The notes: generated by a model from the sequence alone, not told the origin. A DNA stretch of 64,000 bases from JADKIH01 sp964595205 (GCA_964595205.1 CAZQOQ010000032.1:18320-82319); one strand, 5' to 3'. Counted from the first letter of the stretch, positions 37,864-47,184 are shown. Made by a program: numbers and translations.

Positions 37864-39324
37864 TTAAGCCATGATTTTAAAAAGTTCGAGTAACACTTTC
37901 TTATCGTCGAAAGGCGTACGTACTCCCTTCACTTCCTGGTATTTCTCATGGCCCTTACCTGCAACAAGCACGACGTCGCCAGGCATTGCAAATGATACCG
38001 CCGTTTTAATGGCTTCTTTACGGTCGCTGATTGAAACCGCCTTTCTTTTTTCATCCACTGGAATTCCCTTTTCCATTTCGTGAATGATTTCTGCCGGATC
38101 TTCGGAGCGAGGGTTGTCGCTGGTCAGAATTACCTTATCGCTCATCTCACACGCTATGCGTGCCATCACGGGACGCTTCGATTTATCACGGTCGCCACCG
38201 CAACCTACGATCGTGATTATGCGGCCATGTCCGGCATTCACATCATGAATGGTGGAAAGGACATTTTTCAGAGCATCCGGCGTGTGGGCATAATCAACGA
38301 TACCTGTAATTTTATTGGCTGAGTTTATGAAATCGAATCGCCCTTCGACGGGACCGAGTACGCTCAATGCAGAGAGTATATCCATCTTCTTTTCGCCAAG
38401 AAGAATTGCGGTTGCATACGCAGCCGTTAAATTATACGCATTGAAACTTCCTACCAGCCTGCACACAACTTCCTGTCCATCGATGTTTAAAAGCAATCCT
38501 GAAAAGTCGTTCTCGATGAGCTTGCAGCGGTAATCAGCCATTGATCTCATCGCATAAGTATATTTAGATGCCCTGGTATTCTGGAGCATGACAAGCCCGT
38601 TCCTGTCGTCGGCATTGGAAAGTGCAAATGCATTCGACGAAAGCCCGTCGAAGAATTCTTTCTTTGCTCTCAGGTAATTCTCAAATGACTGATGATAATC
38701 GAGGTGATCATGTGTAATGTTTGTAAAAACTCCACCGGCAAATGCCAGCCCTTCCGTTCTTTTCTGAACCACCGAATGAGAACTCACTTCCATGAAAGCG
38801 TGTGTGCAACCCGCATCCACCATCTGCGACAGCAACATATTCAGCTGTAGTGAATCGGGAGTTGTGTGTGTGGCCGGTATCGTTTTATTGTTAACCTGGT
38901 TTTTGATGGTTGACAATAAACCACACTTGTACCCAAGTTCCCTGAATAAATGAAATAAAAGTGTAGCGGTCGTTGTCTTGCCATTAGTTCCTGTGATCCC
39001 GACGAGCTTTAATTTTTCTGAAGGGTTGCCATAAAAATTTGAAGCGATGTGTGCGAGAGCAGATGAACTGTTCTGTACCTGCACGTAAGTAATTCCCGGA
39101 CTTAAATCAAGAGGCAGGATTTCACAAACGATTGCAACCGCACCCTTCTCGATGACAAGCGGAATGAATGCATGGCCATCGGACTGCAGTCCCCTGATAG
39201 CCACGAAAAGACTTCCTTCCTTGACCACGCGGGAATCAAAACAGACGTCGGAGATGCCGATGTTTACCGGACCAGAAACATTCACTATTCCGCTTTTGTA
39301 TAAAATGTCTTTGAGAACAATCAT
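37864..39324 (-). CDS. murE: UDP-MurNAc-tripeptide synthetase MurE (meso-DAP type)
   Basis: 486 residues. ATP loop GITGTNGKTTTATL, EVSSHSV, NITHDHLDYH, and the substrate motif DNPR in LTSDNPRSEDP, which in MurE marks meso-diaminopimelate as the third residue rather than lysine. The start overlaps the end of ftsI by 4 bases. Confidence 0.96.
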   Translation of the reverse strand: MIVLKDILYKSGIVNVSGPVNIGISDVCFDSRVVKEGSLFVAIRGLQSDGHAFIPLVIEKGAVAIVCEILPLDLSPGITYVQVQNSSSALAHIASNFYGNPSEKLKLVGITGTNGKTTTATLLFHLFRELGYKCGLLSTIKNQVNNKTIPATHTTPDSLQLNMLLSQMVDAGCTHAFMEVSSHSVVQKRTEGLAFAGGVFTNITHDHLDYHQSFENYLRAKKEFFDGLSSNAFALSNADDRNGLVMLQNTRASKYTYAMRSMADYRCKLIENDFSGLLLNIDGQEVVCRLVGSFNAYNLTAAYATAILLGEKKMDILSALSVLGPVEGRFDFINSANKITGIVDYAHTPDALKNVLSTIHDVNAGHGRIITIVGCGGDRDKSKRPVMARIACEMSDKVILTSDNPRSEDPAEIIHEMEKGIPVDEKRKAVSISDRKEAIKTAVSFAMPGDVVLVAGKGHEKYQEVKGVRTPFDDKKVLLELFKIMA

Positions 39325-41426
39325 ATGCCCAGTTCAATAAAAATTATCTGTCCTTTTGAAATTTTCATTCCCGGTGTGAGACTCTGACGGATTACACTTC
39401 CTCTTCCATTACACTGCACACGCAGCCCCGCATTTTCAAGAATGTAGAGTGCATCTTTAGCACTCATCCCTTTAACATCCGGAACGAGACCGTTTTGAGT
39501 TTTCCTTTCACTTAAAACAACTTCACCTGAAATACCGGCAGCGAAAACATTTTGCGCACCGTCATCTTTGGATGTTACCGGAATATCCAATGCGGCAAAG
39601 ATTTTTTTCACCTCGGTTTGTTGTCCGGCTTTCGCAACAGGAATATGATTGAATATTGAATCATCACCGGCGGGATCGCCGTGTAATTCGATATGATTGG
39701 AATAAACCTTGTCTGCAATCTCCTTGAAAATAGGAGCAGCAACCGCGCCTCCGAAATACACATCATTAGAAGGCGAGTAAACTACCACCATACAGGAATA
39801 CTTCGGAGCATCAGCCGGAAAATACCCCACGAACGAGGCCTGGTATGAACGATGTCCGATGTCATATCCATATACACTCTGTGAGATCTGAGCCGTGCCT
39901 GTTTTTCCCGCAATCCGGTATGGAGAAGTCTTTAACGAAGAGGCTGTGCCGTGTTCGACGACCCCTTCCATCATCTTCCTTACTTTCCCGAGAGATTCAG
40001 ATGATGCGATCGAATCTCTCAAGACTGTAACAGGAAATGATTTTATGAGCTTACCATGATTGCGGATCTCTTTTATGAAATGCGGCTTTACCATCACGCC
40101 ATTATTAGCTACTGCATTGTAAAATGTGAGTATCTGCATGGGTGTTAGTAACAATTCGTAACCGATAGACATCCATGGTAATGATACGGGAGACCAGAGT
40201 GTATCGTCGACGTTCTTAATTTGCGGCCTGCCTTCTCCTTCGATCTCGAGCCCCAGTGAAGTTCCGAGTCCGAATGATTTTAATTTGTCGATAAAATCCT
40301 GTGGCTTCTTCGCATAAGCCGACCAGATCATTTTTGATATACCGACGTTTGAAGATGTTTCGAAAGACTGTTGTACCGAGAGCCGGGCAGATTTTGGAGG
40401 ATGTGAATCCTTCATGGACTGTCCGAAGAAATTATAATATCCGTTTCCCACATTGATGGTATCGTTCGGTTCAACGAGACCATCATCGATGGCTGCGAGA
40501 ACTGAAGCGAGTTTCATTGTTGATCCCGGCTCGGTTGATTCGCCGATCACGTAATTAAAATTCTCTTCATAATCGCCGCGGGAGTTTCTGGACAGGTTTG
40601 CGATCGCTTTTATTTCGCCGGTAGCAACTTCCATGAGGACGGCGCAGCCATGATCGGCATTGTGTTTCTCCAGGTGTTCTCTTAGAGAATGTTCGGCCAC
40701 ATCCTGGATGTTTATGTCGATGGTTGTGATAAGGTCGTTCCCGTCTTTTGGTTCGACCACGTCTTTATCGGTAATCGGCATCCAGACGTTGCCGCTTATT
40801 TTCTGCATCAGCCTTTTGCCGCCGACGCCTTTAAGATCTTCATTGTATGCAGCTTCGATTCCAACAGGTTTTACGTCGCGCATATAACCGATCGTGCGGG
40901 CAGCGAGATCCCTGAAAGGCATTTCTCTTTTCTCCTTCTGTTCGATCCGCAGTCCGCCTTTGAATCTTCCCATCCGAAAGAGCGGAAACGTTTTCAGTTG
41001 TTGAAGCTCCGCATAAGAAACATTTCGTTTGATCAGGAAATATCTTTCATGGTTGGAGCGAGCCTGTTTTAATACACTCTTGTATTCTGCAGCAGAATGA
41101 TCCTTAAAAAGATTTGAGAGGCAGATAGAAAGAGAGTCGACGTTTGCAAAAAAATGTTCGCGGGAAAATGCCTCCGTACGTGTATCGATCCTTACGTCGT
41201 AAATAGGAACAGATGTGGACATGAGCATTTCGTCAGCAGAGAAAATATTTCCACGGCTGGCAGCGATATTTACATATTTCATTGTAAGGCTGTCGGCGAG
41301 GCTGCGAAGTGAGGCTCCTTCCTTAATCTGTATCCTGAGTATCTGGCCCAGGATGACGAGTCCCATTAAACAGAGCAACAAGAAGGATCCATTGATCCTC
41401 CACATAATGTCTTTCTTAACCTGCAT
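39321..41426 (-). CDS. ftsI: Septal transpeptidase FtsI (PBP3) with PASTA domain
   Basis: 701 residues. A short cytoplasmic tail and one membrane helix (about 11-29) lead to the PBP dimerisation domain and transpeptidase domain: active-site SxxK in PGSTMKLAS, SSN in FETSSNVGISK, and KTGTAQIS. The last 60 residues are a PASTA repeat (VPDVKGMSAKDALYILENAGLRV). It cross-links septal peptidoglycan with FtsW. The first codon could also be the ATG seven codons on (MWRINGSF). Confidence 0.95.
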   Translation of the reverse strand: MQVKKDIMWRINGSFLLLCLMGLVILGQILRIQIKEGASLRSLADSLTMKYVNIAASRGNIFSADEMLMSTSVPIYDVRIDTRTEAFSREHFFANVDSLSICLSNLFKDHSAAEYKSVLKQARSNHERYFLIKRNVSYAELQQLKTFPLFRMGRFKGGLRIEQKEKREMPFRDLAARTIGYMRDVKPVGIEAAYNEDLKGVGGKRLMQKISGNVWMPITDKDVVEPKDGNDLITTIDINIQDVAEHSLREHLEKHNADHGCAVLMEVATGEIKAIANLSRNSRGDYEENFNYVIGESTEPGSTMKLASVLAAIDDGLVEPNDTINVGNGYYNFFGQSMKDSHPPKSARLSVQQSFETSSNVGISKMIWSAYAKKPQDFIDKLKSFGLGTSLGLEIEGEGRPQIKNVDDTLWSPVSLPWMSIGYELLLTPMQILTFYNAVANNGVMVKPHFIKEIRNHGKLIKSFPVTVLRDSIASSESLGKVRKMMEGVVEHGTASSLKTSPYRIAGKTGTAQISQSVYGYDIGHRSYQASFVGYFPADAPKYSCMVVVYSPSNDVYFGGAVAAPIFKEIADKVYSNHIELHGDPAGDDSIFNHIPVAKAGQQTEVKKIFAALDIPVTSKDDGAQNVFAAGISGEVVLSERKTQNGLVPDVKGMSAKDALYILENAGLRVQCNGRGSVIRQSLTPGMKISKGQIIFIELGI

Positions 41427-41441
41427 TAGTTTTCGTGTGGC

Positions 41442-41852
41442 TTATTGTGCGGGTTTGTCTTTAATAAATATTTTACCTGGCGGTTCAGTATTTTCTTTTA
41501 TCTCAAACGGTTCGAGTGCCTTTGCTACTTCAGATTGATTACTCTGGTACATTAATCGGGACATGACGGAAATGTATTGTGCCCGTTTTTCCTTCAGGTC
41601 GGTTTTCTTCTTGTCGATTTCGCGTATGATGTGTTCTGCATAATAGCTGTTGCCGATGTATCCGATAATCAATACAGTTATAAAGAGGATGAAAGGCATT
41701 GCATGTACGACCTGGTTGCGATTGATAAAGCCAAACATGTTCATGAACCTGATGATGTTCCGGCTAACCTTTGAGGAAGTCTTCTTCCCCGGTTTAACTG
41801 CCACTTCAGGCGCTTCAGCCTCTTTTTTCTCTTTTATTTTATTTTCAGACAT
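41442..41852 (-). CDS. FtsL-like divisome protein
   Basis: 136 residues. A Lys/Glu-rich cytoplasmic part (1-50) precedes one transmembrane helix (about 52-70, AMPFILFITVLIIGYIGNSYY) and a short coiled coil (IREIDKKKTDLKEKRAQY). Position between rsmH and ftsI and this layout identify it as the FtsL equivalent, often labelled FtsL-like in Bacteroidota. Sequence similarity to FtsL of other phyla is weak. Confidence 0.82.
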   Translation of the reverse strand: MSENKIKEKKEAEAPEVAVKPGKKTSSKVSRNIIRFMNMFGFINRNQVVHAMPFILFITVLIIGYIGNSYYAEHIIREIDKKKTDLKEKRAQYISVMSRLMYQSNQSEVAKALEPFEIKENTEPPGKIFIKDKPAQ

Positions 41853-41854
41853 GA

Positions 41855-42763
41855 TCAGTTACGTTCTGCGATCCTGAGTTTTGCACTTCTTGAACGGGGG
41901 TTTTTTCTGATTTCATCATCACCTGCTTCTACAGGCTTCTTATTAATAGCCGTGAATGGCTGCCCGAGCATATTTCCGAAGAGATCTTTCTCAATCTCTC
42001 CCTCAAATTTTCCCTTTGCAATCATGTTTTTCACGAGACGGTCTTCGAGAGAATGGTAAGAGATTACGACCAGCCTGCCTTTGGGAGCAAGCACGTGAAA
42101 AGTCTGGGCAAGCATATCCTTAAGAGACTCAAGCTCATCGTTCACTTCTATTCTCAATGCCTGGAAGACCTTTGCATAATATTGTGTTTCGTGCAATTTG
42201 TCAGCGCAATCGACTATGGCCGCACGGAAGTCATCTACGCTTGTAACTTTTTTGTTTTGCCGGGCAGCGATGATTTTGCGGGCGAGAGTTTTAGCATTAA
42301 ACACTTCACCGTATTGGGAAAAAATCCTGACGAGACTTTCTTCGGGATATGTATTTACGACGTCAGCTGCAGTTAAGCCTTCTTCACGGTTCATGCGCAT
42401 GTCGAGCGATGCATTGAAACGCAGTGAAAATCCGCGCGATGCTTCATTGATCTGGTAGGAGGAAATTCCAAGGTCAGCAAGTATGCCATCGACCGGAATT
42501 GCATTGTAATAGCGCAGGAAGTTTTTCAGGTAACGGTAATTGTGCCTGATGAGAGTGAATCGTTCGTCGTTGATTTCATTTTTAATGGCATCCTCGTCGC
42601 GATCGAAAGCGAAGAGCCGGCCATTCTTTCCTAACCGATCGAGAATGGCAAGCGAATGTCCGCCCCCTCCGAAGGTGACATCCACATACACGCCGTTCTC
42701 TTTGATCTGAAGAGCGTCTATGCTTTCATTCAGCATTACCGGTTCATGATAGGTTGATGTCAT
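41855..42763 (-). CDS. rsmH: 16S rRNA (cytosine1402-N4)-methyltransferase RsmH
   Basis: 302 residues. YHEPVMLNESIDAL at the start, SAM motif YVDVTFGGGGHSLAIL, GILADLGISSYQ, RGFSLRFNASLDMRM, and RLVVISYHSLEDRLVKN. It methylates C1402 in the ribosomal P site. The start overlaps the end of mraZ by 20 bases. Confidence 0.96.
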   Translation of the reverse strand: MTSTYHEPVMLNESIDALQIKENGVYVDVTFGGGGHSLAILDRLGKNGRLFAFDRDEDAIKNEINDERFTLIRHNYRYLKNFLRYYNAIPVDGILADLGISSYQINEASRGFSLRFNASLDMRMNREEGLTAADVVNTYPEESLVRIFSQYGEVFNAKTLARKIIAARQNKKVTSVDDFRAAIVDCADKLHETQYYAKVFQALRIEVNDELESLKDMLAQTFHVLAPKGRLVVISYHSLEDRLVKNMIAKGKFEGEIEKDLFGNMLGQPFTAINKKPVEAGDDEIRKNPRSRSAKLRIAERN

Positions 42764-43214
42764 AGTTCTTTTTCTTGCCCATTACTTCTTCGGCGAGGGA
42801 AGCGAAGTCGGTTGACTCTTCTTTCATCATCCGCTCGTACTCATTTTCAGCCCATACCTCAACGCGGTTTCCGTAAGCGAAGAGAATGATGTCCTTCTCA
42901 ATCCCGGCATAGTCCATCAGTGTTTTAGGAAGCAGCAGACGATTGGTGCCGTCTAGTTCAATTTCTGTTGCGCCGCGGTTAAATTTCCGGAGGAACTCCC
43001 GGTTCTTTTTGACGTAAAGATTCAACTGGTTTACCTCCTGCGAGATTTTCTCCCATTCCTTCTTGGTATAAATCACCAGGTGTTTCTCGATACCGCGATG
43101 AACGACAAAGTGCTTCTGCTCCTTTGCAGGAATTTGTTTTTTCAGTCCACCGGGAATGAGAAAACGTCCTTTGGCATCGACTGTACAGGGAAACTCTCCA
43201 ATGAAACCGCTCAT
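42744..43214 (-). CDS. mraZ: Transcriptional regulator MraZ
   Basis: 156 residues with two AbrB-like MraZ repeats: FIGEFPCTVDAKGRFLIPGGLK and the second GATEIELDGTNRLLLPKTL. It is the first gene of the dcw cluster and binds direct repeats at its own promoter; three such repeats are visible upstream (43256-43282). Confidence 0.95.
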   Translation of the reverse strand: MSGFIGEFPCTVDAKGRFLIPGGLKKQIPAKEQKHFVVHRGIEKHLVIYTKKEWEKISQEVNQLNLYVKKNREFLRKFNRGATEIELDGTNRLLLPKTLMDYAGIEKDIILFAYGNRVEVWAENEYERMMKEESTDFASLAEEVMGKKKNYDINLS

Positions 43215-43255
43215 CCGGGTGATTTTTTTGATGCGCTAATGTAAACGAAATTTTT

Positions 43256-43282
43256 CCACTTTTTACCACTTTTTGACACTTT
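43256..43282 (-). promoter_or_regulatory. MraZ operator: three AAAGTGK repeats at 10-base spacing
   Basis: Read on the minus strand: AAAGTGT, three bases, AAAGTGG, three bases, AAAGTGG. Each repeat starts 10 bases after the previous, so all face the same side of the helix. This equals the box AAAGTG[T/G] with N3 spacers described for MraZ of Mollicutes, and resembles the repeated GTGGG boxes of proteobacteria. It lies 42-68 bases before the mraZ ATG, where it would overlap the -33 region of a TACATTAG -7-like element. Confidence 0.75.
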
Positions 43283-43483
43283 GTTGAAAACTTTTTGCAG
43301 CCCGCCACAGGAGCGGGATACAGAGGCAGTCGCCCGCCGGCGCTTTACCGAATGAACCAAAAACTGATCGTGAAAATGCCTGCGCGACATGTTCAACCGG
43401 GATGAAAAAAAAGGATCCGACTGAACAGCCCACACAGGCATGCAGCCGATATTATTTTTTATTTACATTTGAAAAAACTTTCT

Positions 43484-44245
43484 ATGCAATACGAAATCAA
43501 ACGTGAAAATGATTTTCAATACATAGAAGAAGGTAACGGTCCCGTGCTTCTTCTTCTGCACGGGTTATTCGGCGCACTAAGCAACTGGACTGATGTAGTC
43601 GGGCATTTTTCTGGAAAGTATAAAGTTGTAATCCCTCTCATGCCCATTTATACGCTTCCTGTTTTAAATACGAATGTAAAAGCGCTTGCAGAATTTGTCC
43701 ACGACTTCATTACCTTTAAAAACTATAAGGATGTCGTGTTGATAGGGAATTCGCTCGGCGGACACGTAACGCTGGTCTATGTTAAGAAGCACCCGCAGAA
43801 TATTCGAGCCATGGTTCTTACAGGCAGTTCGGGTTTGTATGAAAACGCCATGGGTGGCACGTTTCCGAAGCGGGAAGACTACAATTACATCAAACAAAAA
43901 GTCGAGATAACTTTCTATGATCCAAAAACTGCAACCAAAGAACTTGTCGACGAGTGCTTCAGCATCGTAAACGACAAAGGCAAGCTCATACGCATTCTTT
44001 CACTGGCAAAATCGGCGATCAGGCATAACATGAGCGATGACCTGAAAGACATGAAACTTCCCACATGTCTCATCTGGGGGAAAAACGACACCGTCACACC
44101 GCCGGAAGTCGCCGAAGAATTTCACCGTCTGCTGCCTGATTCACAACTTTTCTGGATTGATAAATGTGGACACGCACCGATGATGGAGCGCCCGCAGGAA
44201 TTCAACGCAGTACTCGACAGCTGGCTCCTTAAACTTCAGGTTTAA
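43484..44245 (+). CDS. Alpha/beta hydrolase
   Basis: 253 residues from the ATG at 43484; a TTG 15 bases upstream is in frame but less likely. The fold marks are LLLLHGLFGALSNW (oxyanion loop), nucleophile elbow IGNSLGGHV, the acid in IWGKNDTVTP, and the histidine in DKCGHAPMMERP. The substrate cannot be told. It faces away from mraZ and is followed by engB after 43 bases. Confidence 0.88.
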   Translation: MQYEIKRENDFQYIEEGNGPVLLLLHGLFGALSNWTDVVGHFSGKYKVVIPLMPIYTLPVLNTNVKALAEFVHDFITFKNYKDVVLIGNSLGGHVTLVYVKKHPQNIRAMVLTGSSGLYENAMGGTFPKREDYNYIKQKVEITFYDPKTATKELVDECFSIVNDKGKLIRILSLAKSAIRHNMSDDLKDMKLPTCLIWGKNDTVTPPEVAEEFHRLLPDSQLFWIDKCGHAPMMERPQEFNAVLDSWLLKLQV

Positions 44246-44288
44246 TTATCCTGTGTTGTTTATGCTGTAGTTTTTCTAAACGTTAGCC

Positions 44289-44894
44289 ATGGAAATCAAA
44301 GAAGCTGTTTTTACTGTCAGCAATACAACGTATGAAAAGTGTCCGCCACCGGTATTACCCGAGTATGCATTTATCGGGCGATCCAATGTTGGAAAGTCAT
44401 CGCTGATCAACATGCTCACCGGCAGGAAGTCACTTGCAAAGACTTCTGCTACACCCGGTAAGACACAACTCATCAACCATTTCCTGATTAATAAAAAATG
44501 GTATCTCGTTGATTTGCCCGGGTATGGGTATGCAATGGCTTCCAAGACTTCCAAAGCGGGTTGGGATAGAATGATACGGGATTATCTCACGAAAAGAAAA
44601 AACCTGATGACAGTGTTTATTCTGATTGATATCAGACTGGAGCCTCAAAAAATTGATTTGAATTTCATCCAATGGGTCGGTGAAAAACAAATACCGCTTG
44701 TACTTGTGTTTACCAAATCAGATAAGATCAAAAAGCAACAGGTAATTTATTCTGTCGAACAATATAAAAAGGAACTTTTAAAAACCTGGTCAGAATTACC
44801 ACTGATTTTCATTACTTCATCTGAAAAGAAAAACGGCAGGGACGAAATTCTCGGTTATGTTGAAAATGTGAATAAAGATTTTGTAAGAGACTAA
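44289..44894 (+). CDS. engB: Ribosome biogenesis GTPase EngB (YsxC/YihA)
   Basis: 201 residues. G1 GRSNVGKSSLIN, G2 region SATPGKTQ, G3 DLPGYGYA, G4 TKSDK. The size and order of motifs are those of EngB, which acts in late 50S assembly. Confidence 0.95.
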   Translation: MEIKEAVFTVSNTTYEKCPPPVLPEYAFIGRSNVGKSSLINMLTGRKSLAKTSATPGKTQLINHFLINKKWYLVDLPGYGYAMASKTSKAGWDRMIRDYLTKRKNLMTVFILIDIRLEPQKIDLNFIQWVGEKQIPLVLVFTKSDKIKKQQVIYSVEQYKKELLKTWSELPLIFITSSEKKNGRDEILGYVENVNKDFVRD

Positions 44895-44966
44895 CTCATC
44901 TTCATTTTACGGCTCCTTTGGCGACTTCATCCGGAAACGTTTTACTCCCGGAAACAATACCTCCAC

Positions 44967-45293
44967 TTACAAACCAATTCCGGTTTTTTTCCCGAACGCC
45001 TCCGCAAACTCCCTGATTTGCCGCGCCGATTCTTCGTCGTTCGTTGCGCGCATATACGTGTCTGCCATGGAGAGAAAATTCTCAAAGAAAAAACGCTTCA
45101 TGTCATCTACAAGCATGTCTTTCGTCCAGAGATCAATACGCAGCGTTGTATTTTCTTTCGGATCCCAGATGCACATCATGGTAGCATTACATGGCTTCAC
45201 TCCGGACATTCCGCTATCACTCGCCGACCAGCTGATAGCTTCAGGAATTCTGTCCTCGTCCAACCTGATGGTAAATTTTATTTCGGATTGCAT
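44967..45293 (-). CDS. gldC: Gliding motility protein GldC
   Basis: 108 residues. SEIKFTIRLDEDRIPEAISW and DPKENTTLRIDLWTKDMLVDDMKRFFFE, then SMADTYMRATND, are the GldC pattern. It has no signal peptide. GldC assists the lipoprotein GldB in the gliding apparatus; the two genes are adjacent and co-oriented, with gldB upstream and a palindromic tandem repeat between them. Confidence 0.92.
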   Translation of the reverse strand: MQSEIKFTIRLDEDRIPEAISWSASDSGMSGVKPCNATMMCIWDPKENTTLRIDLWTKDMLVDDMKRFFFENFLSMADTYMRATNDEESARQIREFAEAFGKKTGIGL

Positions 45294-45299
45294 TTTTTG

Positions 45300-45390
45300 G
45301 AATTAGTTAATTAGTTAATTCGTTGATTCGTTAATTCAATTAACTAATTAACTAATTAACTAATTAACGAATCAACTAATTAACGAATTA
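45300..45390. repeat. TTAATTAGTTAATTCG tandem words forming a large palindrome
   Basis: GTTAATTA/GTTAATTCG words on the left and CTAATTAACTAATTAACGAAT words on the right of a centre near 45338. The right end overlaps the gldB stop codon. It resembles the other spacer repeats of this window in structure but not in word. Confidence 0.85.
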
Positions 45391-46422
45391 TTTTGCAGGC
45401 TTGTAATGTGATTCATTAAATATTTTTACCAGATCCTTCTCCTCCATCAATTGACGAAGGGAAACCTCTTCATGATCTTCCATAAACGAACGTACGATCT
45501 GCCAGCCGATATATTTACCAATATTGCCAGGCGATTCTTTCGGAAAACCATTTGTTGTAGGACCATCGTTCACATATTTATTCATCTGGTTTGGATCAAA
45601 GCTAAATAAAAGTTTGTTGTCAATAAAAAAGCTCCAGATTTTTTTCTCATTCTCTTTGCACCACCGAAGCTGACTTGCGGTATAGCCAGATTTGACAGTA
45701 TCAGCTTCACCCGGGGTTATCCTGTCGAGAAAATAAAGTATGCGTCCCTGGGAGATCATGAAATCGATCATGCGTGCAGAAGATTCGTCGATGCCGTAGT
45801 CGCTTTCAGCCCAACCCTTCATCGCATCGCAAACGATGTAGTTCCGATGCATCCGGTTGCGCAGGTAAACAGGCAGCGGAGGATCGAGCGTAGAATAATA
45901 ATGATAGCCCGGGCCCATGTACATGTCGAGACTTATTCCCAAGGTCAATGAATCACACACGATCGGATATGAAAATCCGGAAATCAATGTCAACACCCTT
46001 GGAATCGTCTTGCCGGAAAAATAGAATGCATAATTCTTAAAAGCACCGGTGAGCTGTTCATTTTCCTTAGTGAAGTCTCCAAAGAGCTTTTCGCAGTCAT
46101 TATAAATTCCTCTGAAATTCGTATCATTAATAAACTCATTGATCCGTTGTTCCGTGAGTGCTGAATCGGGCGATCCAAGTGAAGTAATCTGGTACACAAA
46201 AAGATCAAAGAAATTTCCATATTTATTTTTAAGAAAACCGACCTTCCCATCAGGCGATCCAGCATCAAACAAATCCTGCTCGAATCTGTCAGCTTTTATT
46301 TCCAGGGAAATATCTGAGACATCGGGTTTATTTTTATCACCAATACATCCTGAAATACCTGTCAATAAAAACCCGGCAAAGGCAATTGAAATATTAAAAG
46401 AGATAATTTTTTTAGTTAACAT
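45388..46422 (-). CDS. gldB: Gliding motility lipoprotein GldB
   Basis: 344 residues. A lipoprotein signal ends in LLTGISGC (cysteine about 26). The body has IKADRFEQDLFDAGSPDG, VLTLISGFSYPIVCDSL, SLDMYMGPGYHYYSTLDPPLPVYLRNRMHR, and GRILYFLDRITPGEAD, typical of GldB. GldB is required for gliding and T9SS function in Flavobacterium. A promoter of the Bacteroidota type lies just ahead and overlaps the promoter of the divergent gene. Confidence 0.93.
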   Translation of the reverse strand: MLTKKIISFNISIAFAGFLLTGISGCIGDKNKPDVSDISLEIKADRFEQDLFDAGSPDGKVGFLKNKYGNFFDLFVYQITSLGSPDSALTEQRINEFINDTNFRGIYNDCEKLFGDFTKENEQLTGAFKNYAFYFSGKTIPRVLTLISGFSYPIVCDSLTLGISLDMYMGPGYHYYSTLDPPLPVYLRNRMHRNYIVCDAMKGWAESDYGIDESSARMIDFMISQGRILYFLDRITPGEADTVKSGYTASQLRWCKENEKKIWSFFIDNKLLFSFDPNQMNKYVNDGPTTNGFPKESPGNIGKYIGWQIVRSFMEDHEEVSLRQLMEEKDLVKIFNESHYKPAK

Positions 46423-46438
46423 TGCATATCTGTTAACG

Positions 46439-46470
46439 CAAAAGTATCATTGATTACGATATAAATCCAA
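46439..46470 (-). promoter_or_regulatory. Predicted gldB promoter overlapping a divergent promoter
   Basis: On the minus strand: TTG at 46468-46470, 21 bases, then TACTTTTG at 46439-46446, an exact TAnnTTTG. On the plus strand, TTG at 46422-46424, 20 bases, then TATCATTG at 46445-46452 (one mismatch) would drive the barrel gene at 46485. The two -7 elements share two bases, so RNA polymerase could not bind both at once. Confidence 0.5.
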
Positions 46471-46484
46471 TAAATAAATCAACA

Positions 46485-47180
46485 ATGAAAAGAATATTCG
46501 TAGCACTCTCATTAATTTTAATTTCCCTGCCTGCATTTTGCCAGGACTCTCAGCAGGAATTTCATTTTGGGCTGAAGGCATCACCCTCCCTTGCCTGGCT
46601 GAGAAGCGACACCAAAGGATTTGATTCTGACGGTTCCAGGTTTGGCTTTATATATGGACTCATCACTGAATTTAATTTCGCCGAACGCTATGCTTTCGCA
46701 ACAGGAATCGATATTGACTACCGTGGCGGGAAATTCAAGACAGTTGAGAATTTAAAAACCATTACCAATGAAGATTCGGTCATTTCAACTAACTCCTCGT
46801 TTAGCCTGCAATACATAGACATACCCGTCACTTTAAAATTAAAAACCAATGAAATCGGAAGCATAGTGTACTATATGCAAATCGGTGTTGCTCCTGGATT
46901 TAATATCAGGGCACGGATGGATTATGAATCCACCACTCAAACCACATCTTCAGGAACAATATACACCACTGATAATTCCGATGAAAAAGTTGATGTGCAG
47001 GACGACATCAACAGCCTGAATGTTTCCATGATCCTTGGTGCCGGAATTGAATATACACTGAGTGGTTCCACCGTACTTGTGGGCGGCATACAGTTCAGCA
47101 ATGGCTTTACAGACGTATTTGACACCGACGCAAAGGTGAACAGTAATTATCTGGCGCTTACTCTGGGAGTCTTATTCTAA
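46485..47180 (+). CDS. PorT-like outer membrane beta-barrel protein
   Basis: 231 residues with a signal peptide (about 1-20, ending AFCQ). The strand pattern (FHFGLKASPSLAWL, FGFIYGLITEFNFAERYAFATGIDI, SFSLQYIDIPVTLKLKT, ILGAGIEYTLSGSTVLVGGIQFSNG, YLALTLGVLF) fits an eight-stranded porin-like barrel of the PorT/OMP_b-brl_2 type. Its place beside gldB/gldC makes a T9SS role possible, but the family is broad. Confidence 0.8.
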   Translation: MKRIFVALSLILISLPAFCQDSQQEFHFGLKASPSLAWLRSDTKGFDSDGSRFGFIYGLITEFNFAERYAFATGIDIDYRGGKFKTVENLKTITNEDSVISTNSSFSLQYIDIPVTLKLKTNEIGSIVYYMQIGVAPGFNIRARMDYESTTQTTSSGTIYTTDNSDEKVDVQDDINSLNVSMILGAGIEYTLSGSTVLVGGIQFSNGFTDVFDTDAKVNSNYLALTLGVLF

Positions 47181-47184
47181 TCGC

